25,219 bases of DNA, taken from NCBI GenBank assembly GCA_900547685.1, contig URHS01000036.1, positions 1-25,219 of the forward strand, written 5' to 3'. A program made the position numbers and the translations under genes. Shown here piece by piece: positions 1-5,580 of the stretch; position 1 is the first letter of the stretch, and the number at the start of each line of letters is the position of its first letter. The DNA is from an uncultured Blautia sp. (GTDB taxonomy: Bacteria > Bacillota > Clostridia > Lachnospirales > Lachnospiraceae). The notes under the pieces were generated by a model. That model had not been told where the DNA came from, made no database searches, and worked only from the letters and a program-made list of their open reading frames with translations.

Positions 1-460
1 CTTCGAAGTATTTCTTTCCTACTTCCATAACTACGTCAGAATACATCTGGATGAAACGTCTGTAGGAATCGTATGCGAATCTAGCGTTTCCGGTTTTCTT
101 AGCAAAACCTTCCACTGCGATATCGTTCAGACCCAGGTTCAGGATAGTATCCATCATACCGGGCATAGATGCTCTCGCACCTGAACGAACAGATACCAGT
201 AACGGATCTTCATTATCTCCAAATTTCTTTCCCTGAATCTTTTCCAGTTCTGTCAGAGCCTCGAAGATCTGACCCTGGATTTCTTCAGAGATCTTTTTGC
301 CATTGTCGTAATAGTTTGTACAAGCTTCAGTTGTAACAGTGAAGCCCTGCGGAATCGGCATGCCTAAGTTGGTCATTTCTGCCAGGTTGGCACCTTTACC
401 ACCGAGCAGGTTTCTCATGTTGGCGTTTCCTTCACTAAATAAGTAAACCCATTTTGCCAT
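1..460 (-). CDS. ppdK: Pyruvate, phosphate dikinase, N-terminal part (truncated by window edge)
   Basis: This is the first 153 codons of pyruvate, phosphate dikinase, the cytosolic enzyme that interconverts pyruvate + ATP + Pi and PEP + AMP + PPi. The translation starts MAKWVYLFSEG and continues with the PPDK/PEP-synthase ATP-grasp signature GGKGANLAEM, then GMPIPQGFTV and a conserved SVRSGARASMPGMMDTILN block around residues 105-125. These match the N-terminal nucleotide-binding domain of the family. The full protein is about 870-880 residues, so most of the gene lies left of the window. The ATG at 460 is supported by AGGAGG at 471-476. The gene has its own promoter and appears to be a housekeeping flank rather than part of the polysaccharide locus. 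Confidence 0.95.
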   Translation of the reverse strand, partial: MAKWVYLFSEGNANMRNLLGGKGANLAEMTNLGMPIPQGFTVTTEACTNYYDNGKKISEEIQGQIFEALTELEKIQGKKFGDNEDPLLVSVRSGARASMPGMMDTILNLGLNDIAVEGFAKKTGNARFAYDSYRRFIQMYSDVVMEVGKKYFE

Positions 461-522
461 TTTGAACATTCCTCCTAAATGTAGATACTGGAAAAATAAA
501 CTTTTAATTTCTATTTTTCTCG

Positions 523-545
523 GTGCGGGCGAAATGTACCCGCAC
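523..545 (-). promoter_or_regulatory. GC-rich stem-loop at the 5' end of the ppdK leader
   Basis: A perfect 7-bp inverted repeat (GTGCGGG at 523-529, CCCGCAC at 539-545) with a 9-nt loop stands out in an AT-rich leader. It would lie at the very 5' end of the transcript from the promoter at 553-580. It could stabilise the mRNA or bind a regulator; it has no U-tract on either side, so it is not a terminator. The structure is seen; the function is not known. Confidence 0.45.
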
Positions 546-552
546 ACAATAT

Positions 553-580
553 ATTTTATCATAAGAAGTAAGATAGTCAA
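553..580 (-). promoter_or_regulatory. Sigma-A promoter of ppdK
   Basis: On the minus strand, -35 TTGACT (575-580), a 16-nt spacer and -10 TAAAAT (553-558) preceded by an extended -10 TG. The predicted start is near 546, giving an 85-nt leader before the ppdK ATG. Confidence 0.65.
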
Positions 581-592
581 GCAAGAATATAT

Positions 593-610
593 AAAAAATC
601 CGCAGATTTT
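593..610 (-). terminator. Weak rho-independent terminator after the lysozyme gene
   Basis: AAAATC (595-600) and GATTTT (605-610) form a 6-bp stem with a 4-nt loop. On the minus strand it ends in a short run of T. It lies about 60 nt past the stop codon of the lysozyme gene and just before the ppdK promoter. The short AT-rich stem makes this tentative. Confidence 0.4.
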
Positions 611-670
611 AACAATATTTTTCCTGCTTTTGTCGGCATAACTGCCAGAACTTCTTATTTTTCACCTGTT

Positions 671-2212
671 TTACTGCATTACTCCGGAACTGCTAAAAGA
701 ATACCACTTGCCGTCAATATAATGACGCCCTGTTACCATGGCTCCTGAAGACTTCAAATAATACCAGTTCCCATCAAGATATAACCATCCCGTCTGCATT
801 GCCCCTGATTTATTCATATAGTACCAGCTTCCGCTGATAGATTGCCAGCCTGTCTGCATAATTCCTAAGCTATCCATATGATACCATGCGCCTCCAACTC
901 TTTCCCAACCGATTGCCATTACTCCTGAAGGCTTCAAATAATACCAATTTCCATTCAATTGCTGCCAGCCTGTCTGCATCACCCCTGAATTATCCATATG
1001 ATACCATGCACCGCCAATACTTTCCCAACCAATTGCCATTACTCCTGAAGATTTCAAATAATACCAATATCCATCAATAGACTGCCACCCTGTTGTCATT
1101 GCTCCTGATTCATCTAAATAATACCAATATCCATCAATAAACTGCCACCCTGTAACTACATACCCTTCTTTATCAAACCAATACCATTTTCCATTAATAC
1201 TTTCCCACTGATTATATGGATATCCTCCTTTTTTATACTGATACCACCAACCTCTGTCATTTTTCATCCATAAGCCTCTTTTATAGTAGCTTTCTAAAGG
1301 TTCTGTCCTTGCTTCAATTTCTTTCGTGTAATCTTTATTGCCAAAGTTAATATCTGTATTTCCATCTACACCATCTACCAACCCTGTATCGCAACACTGC
1401 CAAATTCCCCTTTCAATATTGCGATTAGGAATTACAGCATAACTGGCAATCCATTTTTCTACACCTTCCAAAAGAGACCAGTCTATATGATTTTCATGCC
1501 AGTATTCATTCGCATAAACCATAGGAGTATATCCAGCTGATGCAACTTCATCTACAAAGGCCTTTGCAATTTTTCCAACTTCTTCTTTGCTTAAATTTTC
1601 CTGAGCTTTATCCTCTAAGTCAATAGCTACAGGATAAGATACTTTATAGCCCTTTAAATTTTCAATTACAAATTCTGCATCTCGAACTGCTTCTTCTTCG
1701 TTAGTTGCTTTACTGTAATAGTAAACCCCTACAGGAATTTGAACCTTTTCTGCCTCCTTCATATTTCTCTGATAATATTTATCCAAATTATTGGTATTAT
1801 ATCCCAATCTAATCATAGCAAACTCAATTCCATCATTTTTTACCGCTTCCCAGTCAACCTCTGCCTGCCATGCGGATACATCAATCCCTTTTAATGTACC
1901 TTCTTCGTATGTATTATCGTCTATCCAATATCCTTTGCTGTTGAAATAGTACCATTTACCATCTATTTTTCTCCATGAAATCTTAGGTGAAGTTCCATTG
2001 CTGTATTCATAATACCACCAGCCCTCTTTATTCTGTTTCCATTCACCAGTCAGTTTCTCTTTTTCTTCACTGTAAAGTTCAATGGCCTTTTCTGACATCT
2101 GCTCTTCTTTCAAAGAGGAGCCTGCAGTTTCTGTCTCTGCGTAAACCGGCACTGTCCAGAAAAAAGCACTTGCAAGTACACCAATTCCCAATGTTCTGAT
2201 AAATTTTTTCAT
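671..2212 (-). CDS. Secreted GH25 lysozyme with choline-binding-type repeats
   Basis: A 513-residue secreted muramidase predicted to cut the MurNAc-GlcNAc bond of peptidoglycan. Residues 1-25 form a signal peptide (KK, hydrophobic core, VYA cleavage). Residues 58-98 hold a first wall-binding module (GWWYYEYSNG...KWYYF). The GH25 domain spans about 107-295: it opens with GIDVSAWQ (D111) and carries the catalytic DxE pair in VAIDLED (D198, E200). From residue 336 to the end are nine 20-residue CW_binding_1 repeats of the W..I.G.WYY...SG.M.TG type, the module used by pneumococcal and phage lysins to hold phosphocholine on teichoic acid. The ATG at 2212 has GAGGTG upstream. It sits between the ligase/PBP unit and ppdK and probably has its own promoter. 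An autolysin or wall-remodelling role is more likely than a phage lysin, since no holin or phage genes are present. Whether the ligand is choline is inference. Confidence 0.93.
   Translation of the reverse strand: MKKFIRTLGIGVLASAFFWTVPVYAETETAGSSLKEEQMSEKAIELYSEEKEKLTGEWKQNKEGWWYYEYSNGTSPKISWRKIDGKWYYFNSKGYWIDDNTYEEGTLKGIDVSAWQAEVDWEAVKNDGIEFAMIRLGYNTNNLDKYYQRNMKEAEKVQIPVGVYYYSKATNEEEAVRDAEFVIENLKGYKVSYPVAIDLEDKAQENLSKEEVGKIAKAFVDEVASAGYTPMVYANEYWHENHIDWSLLEGVEKWIASYAVIPNRNIERGIWQCCDTGLVDGVDGNTDINFGNKDYTKEIEARTEPLESYYKRGLWMKNDRGWWYQYKKGGYPYNQWESINGKWYWFDKEGYVVTGWQFIDGYWYYLDESGAMTTGWQSIDGYWYYLKSSGVMAIGWESIGGAWYHMDNSGVMQTGWQQLNGNWYYLKPSGVMAIGWERVGGAWYHMDSLGIMQTGWQSISGSWYYMNKSGAMQTGWLYLDGNWYYLKSSGAMVTGRHYIDGKWYSFSSSGVMQ
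674..1207 (-). repeat. 60-bp tandem repeats encoding nine CW_binding_1 units
   Basis: Nine in-frame 60-bp units encode the 20-residue wall-binding repeats of the GH25 lysozyme. A higher-order 120-bp duplication is visible: 788-907 and 908-1027 both encode a W-E-(S/R)-(I/V)-G-G-A-W-Y-H-M-D unit followed by a W-Q-...-W-Y-Y unit with near-identical DNA. This points to recent duplication or gene conversion. Confidence 0.9.
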
Positions 2213-2244
2213 ACTGCACCTCTTACCTTTCTATAAGAATATTA

Positions 2245-2290
2245 AAAGAAGATACCGAAAATTTCACTTAAAACCCTCGATATCTTCTTT
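2245..2290 (-). terminator. Long hairpin between PBP and lysozyme genes, probable terminator
   Basis: A perfect 10-bp inverted repeat (AAAGAAGATA at 2245-2254, TATCTTCTTT at 2281-2290) with partial further pairing inside. On the minus strand the 3' arm runs into TTCTTTTAAT, a modest U-tract. It would end read-through from the upstream ligase/PBP unit. The candidate lysozyme promoter starts transcription inside the 5' arm, so lysozyme transcripts could not form it. Confidence 0.6.
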
Positions 2291-2319
2291 ATTGTCAACT
2301 TATCTGTCTAATTTGTCAA
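2291..2319 (-). promoter_or_regulatory. Candidate promoter of the lysozyme gene
   Basis: Minus-strand -35 TTGACA (2314-2319), 17-nt spacer, -10 GACAAT (2291-2296). The -10 matches the consensus at four of six positions. A second TTGACA at 2293-2298 lacks a good -10 at the right distance. The leader would be about 70 nt. Confidence 0.45.
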
Positions 2320-2365
2320 GTGTGTTTCTATTCTACGCACTCATAATATTTCCAACGCATTTTTA

Positions 2366-3748
2366 CTAATCAGAACAGTTACATTGTATCGGGATACTAT
2401 CTTCATGATAATACCCTTCTGCCTGTTCTTCACAATATTCTGTTGCCAACAATCCTGTCTTTTTACAATAGTTTCTCTTCTCTACATGAGTTGCCTCAGG
2501 AAATCTCTTATTTAAATCATTGGGCATTTCTTCCATAATACTCCTGAAAATAGGCACTGTTTCATTTCTCATATAAGAATTTTCATCAGCTTCATACCAC
2601 ACCGCACAGACATATTGTGGCGTAATTCCAATGAACCAATTATTCAAGAATTTTGTACTGGTTCCTGTTTTTCCACAGATGTCCAATCCTTTTACCTGTG
2701 CATCTTTTCCTGTTCCTCCATCTTCTACAACATGCTTCAACAAACGGTTCATAATAAAAGCTGTCTCTTCTGAAAATGCAGAAATTCCATCTGCCTCTTT
2801 TTCATAATATCTATCACCTTCCATTTGTATCTGCTGTACAGTACGACAAGGATAAACAATTCCTCCATTAGCAAAAGCTGTGTACGCTGATATCATTTGC
2901 GGAATTGTTACTCCTCCTTTCAAATATCCCAGTGCAAGATTTCCAAGTATTTTTTCCTCTCCCTCTTCCTGAATAATCTTTTTTTCTGCTTCTACAGAAA
3001 TTCTGAATTTTTCTTCCAGATATTCACACGCCTTCTCTACTCCAAAATCTTTCAATGCCTTTACTGCAACAGCATTATTAGATTCTTTTAAAGCTTCTTC
3101 TACCGTAACCATTTCATTTGTATAGGGTTTTGTATTTATAGGCCAATCTGATAGATTTCCATCTTCATCTGTATATTGAGTATACGGACTATCCTCATAC
3201 ATTGTAGACCAGCTTATTTTTTTCTCCTCAATTCCGGGAGCATAGGCAGTCAAAGGTTTTATTGTAGACCCTGCATAAGTAGAAATCAGAAGATTATTTC
3301 TTTCTTCCTCTCCCTCATGAAAACTATAGCTTGCCTTTAAATGTCCCTGCACATCACTGATGCCCGCTGCATAATTTTTCTGATTGGCAATAGGACTTTT
3401 TTCGTAAGTTTCTTTCAAAATCTGAAAACTAGCTTTATCAAAGAAGGTTGTAATCTGCAATTCCTCTTCTACTATTTTTTTCTGTGCTTCTGCCTCTGTG
3501 CAGTTCTCCTGTTTCTCCAAAAGATTTACAACTTCTTTACACACAAGATCAATATAGGATTCATATCCATCTTTACAAGAATACAACATTTCCTTCTCTT
3601 GATACGTCAGTTTTGCAATCTCTTCTCCCTGACTATCCATGATAACTGCTGCTTTTTCTTTTCCCATTGTCATTCCTATCACAGCAATTCCTGCACAGAC
3701 CGCTAATGTTGCTACTATTCCTACAATTCGTTGTTTATTCTTTTTCAT
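2366..3748 (-). CDS. Transpeptidase-only penicillin-binding protein (class A-like fold, no transglycosylase)
   Basis: A 460-residue membrane-anchored DD-transpeptidase homologue that should cross-link peptidoglycan outside the membrane. One N-terminal membrane segment (about 8-28) is followed by an extracytoplasmic stretch and a transpeptidase domain with all three active-site motifs: SxxK at 161-164 (STIK), SxN at 223-225 (SNN) and KTGT at 360-363. The region after SxxK (P.T.YAPGIE, later VTVEEALKESNN) matches class A PBP transpeptidase domains, but the GT51 transglycosylase domain is absent; class A enzymes usually exceed 650 residues. The C-terminus carries extra Cys residues. The start overlaps the end of the ligase-like gene by 14 bp, implying translational coupling. 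The pairing suggests a role in attaching or accommodating the polymer in the wall, which is inference. Confidence 0.88.
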   Translation of the reverse strand: MKKNKQRIVGIVATLAVCAGIAVIGMTMGKEKAAVIMDSQGEEIAKLTYQEKEMLYSCKDGYESYIDLVCKEVVNLLEKQENCTEAEAQKKIVEEELQITTFFDKASFQILKETYEKSPIANQKNYAAGISDVQGHLKASYSFHEGEEERNNLLISTYAGSTIKPLTAYAPGIEEKKISWSTMYEDSPYTQYTDEDGNLSDWPINTKPYTNEMVTVEEALKESNNAVAVKALKDFGVEKACEYLEEKFRISVEAEKKIIQEEGEEKILGNLALGYLKGGVTIPQMISAYTAFANGGIVYPCRTVQQIQMEGDRYYEKEADGISAFSEETAFIMNRLLKHVVEDGGTGKDAQVKGLDICGKTGTSTKFLNNWFIGITPQYVCAVWYEADENSYMRNETVPIFRSIMEEMPNDLNKRFPEATHVEKRNYCKKTGLLATEYCEEQAEGYYHEDSIPIQCNCSD

Positions 3749-5432
3749 TGATTTTTTCCCTCATTTCATCAATCAAGTCAAAATACTCCTGTGAAAGGGT
3801 TACTTCCGGTCTGTCCTTAATCTTCCACCCCAGCATACTGGTTTTCTTTTTTACTGTTTCCAGCATACCCGGAACCTGTTCAGCACGTAAAAGGCAGGAT
3901 TTCGCACTATCCATATCCTTTTTCTGAATATATTCTCCCACACAATAGGCAAGCGTATCTAAATAATCTGTATATTCCTCATATTGGTAAGGAGCCATCT
4001 GAAGGGCTGTCAGCTTATTTTTTATAAATCCTTCCACCTCCCCCTGAGAAAACAAAGCTCTGGCTTTGGCACTATACGCAATAGCAACATGTTCATTCTC
4101 CTTTAAAATTTCATCCGCTTTTTCCTGCAATTCCTCTACAGACTCTATTTCGCTTAAAGAGTCTATTTTTGCCAAAGTATTTCCTTCATACATTTGTTCT
4201 GCCTTTGAAAAATCATTTATTATGTAAAACAAATCCGAAAGTCCTACACTAACAGCACACCCTATAACAGCAGCACCCACAATGGCAGATACAGTTTTTG
4301 TTAAGCCGGAAATTTTATATTCTTTTATTGTGCCTAAATCAATAAACAAAATTAACACATACCACATTATCAGAAACTGTAAATCATAATCAAACAGACT
4401 ATGAAGTAAGAGCACTGTCAATACAATTTTATTTCGTGCTTCTGTGCGTGAGGAAAAAATAGATTTTACTATTCCTATATACAAAAAAATCCCCGGTATA
4501 ATTCCAATATCTAGCATTGCCTGTATCAATTCATTATGTGCATTTACCACAGAATATACCCCTGTCTGAATTTCCTGCTGCATAAAATAGTAACCATAAT
4601 ATCCCAAACCCAAAGGATGCTTCAAAATCAATTTTACTGCATCCTGTACATAAAGAATTCTTCCAAAAAAAGTGCTAAATCCTGTTGACATTCCTGAAAT
4701 TCTAAGCACCAATTCTCTTCCATCCTCTGTAAAAAATAAAATACCTGCTATAACACCAAATACCAGAAAAATCCCAAGAAGCATTTTTAATTTTTCTTTT
4801 CTGGCTACTAAAACCAATATTAAAGAAAAAATTGTCAAGACAAACACCGTACGACTTCCACTCATGTAAATCCCGAAAATTTCTACTATAATATACAAAA
4901 TTTCCAACCAATCTAACTGCTTAAAATTCAAACGAAAAATAGAAATCAGAAGACAAACCAGCATAAATACTGCATAAGTATTTGGATATTGAAAAAATCC
5001 TGCCAGTCTTCCTGCAACGGTTACACTAGGTTTAAAAATTTCAAATTGCATCATAACAAAAGAAAAAATTGTCATAAGACTTCCCAAAAGAGGCAGAAGC
5101 GCAATCAAATTTTCTCTTTCTTCTTTCTGACAAATGAGGAAAAGAAAAACAGCCACAGGAAAAAACTTCATCGCTCCCATAAAAGCCGTGCCTCTGTCTA
5201 CTGCCCACAAACAAACGATAAAATACATAAAAACAAACAAAGAAATTGAAATTGAGGTCATACTCTTTGATATGTAAATTTTCTTTGCTCTTAAAAGTAA
5301 AAAGAAAACAGATATCCCGCCTATCACATTCATAAAAGAGGATACAAATACAAAATATCCTCCGCCAATCACTTCTGCAATTAAAATCATGCTTAATAGA
5401 ACTATATAAATTCCTCTGTCTTTTATCTTCAT
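3735..5432 (-). CDS. O-antigen-ligase-like (Wzy_C family) membrane protein with soluble C-terminal extension
   Basis: A 565-residue polytopic protein with about 10-12 membrane segments in residues 5-390 and a soluble helical tail of about 175 residues. Family hallmarks are GFFQYPNTYA (145-154), SGSRTVF (191-197) and the periplasmic-loop NAHNEL (297-302, H299), as in O-antigen ligase/WaaL/PglL-like proteins, which move a finished glycan from undecaprenyl diphosphate to an acceptor or polymerise repeat units. The tail (e.g. ENEHVAIAYSAKARALFSQG) looks TPR-like and would face outward or inward depending on the number of spans. The ATG at 5432 has a consensus promoter just upstream. It is translationally coupled to a transpeptidase-only PBP. 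Because a separate Wzy polymerase exists at 14830-16302, this protein is more likely a ligase than a second polymerase, but the acceptor is unknown. Confidence 0.82.
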   Translation of the reverse strand: MKIKDRGIYIVLLSMILIAEVIGGGYFVFVSSFMNVIGGISVFFLLLRAKKIYISKSMTSISISLFVFMYFIVCLWAVDRGTAFMGAMKFFPVAVFLFLICQKEERENLIALLPLLGSLMTIFSFVMMQFEIFKPSVTVAGRLAGFFQYPNTYAVFMLVCLLISIFRLNFKQLDWLEILYIIVEIFGIYMSGSRTVFVLTIFSLILVLVARKEKLKMLLGIFLVFGVIAGILFFTEDGRELVLRISGMSTGFSTFFGRILYVQDAVKLILKHPLGLGYYGYYFMQQEIQTGVYSVVNAHNELIQAMLDIGIIPGIFLYIGIVKSIFSSRTEARNKIVLTVLLLHSLFDYDLQFLIMWYVLILFIDLGTIKEYKISGLTKTVSAIVGAAVIGCAVSVGLSDLFYIINDFSKAEQMYEGNTLAKIDSLSEIESVEELQEKADEILKENEHVAIAYSAKARALFSQGEVEGFIKNKLTALQMAPYQYEEYTDYLDTLAYCVGEYIQKKDMDSAKSCLLRAEQVPGMLETVKKKTSMLGWKIKDRPEVTLSQEYFDLIDEMREKINEKE

Positions 5433-5465
5433 TTTTCTTATCTTCCTTTTCTCATTCCTGTCTAA

Positions 5466-5494
5466 ATTTTACCTTCCTGTATAGTTTCTGTCAA
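5466..5494 (-). promoter_or_regulatory. Consensus promoter of the ligase/PBP unit
   Basis: Minus-strand -35 TTGACA (5489-5494), 17-nt spacer, -10 TAAAAT (5466-5471). It lies between the terminator at 5516-5551 and the ATG at 5432; the predicted start near 5459 gives a short 27-nt leader. Confidence 0.8.
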
Positions 5495-5515
5495 CTTGCA
5501 AAGTACTATTAAACT

Positions 5516-5551
5516 GATAGGGCTGCCCTGAAATTTCAGAACAACCCTATC
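5516..5551 (-). terminator. 36-nt near-perfect hairpin, terminator of the LRR gene
   Basis: Two 18-nt arms (5516-5533 and 5534-5551) pair along nearly their whole length on the minus strand; the three differences are two G-U pairs and one mismatch/wobble near GATAGGG/CCCTATC. It begins 29 nt after the LRR stop codon. The following minus-strand bases AGTTTAATAG are only modestly T-rich, so it may also act as an mRNA 3' stabiliser. Confidence 0.75.
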
Positions 5552-5580
5552 TTGACTATCATTTCTTCTATTGTTATTTT

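Noticed and set aside
674..1207. CRISPR array or minisatellite
   Set aside because: The 60-bp period is in frame and encodes 20-residue wall-binding repeats; there are no unique spacers.
671..2212. Prophage endolysin
   Set aside because: It has a signal peptide and no holin, tail or integrase genes nearby, so a cellular autolysin is likelier.
3735..5432. Second Wzy polymerase or FtsW/RodA-type protein
   Set aside because: The NAHNEL, GSRT and FQYPN motifs fit the O-antigen ligase family; a dedicated Wzy and no SEDS motifs are seen. A polymerase role is not fully excluded.
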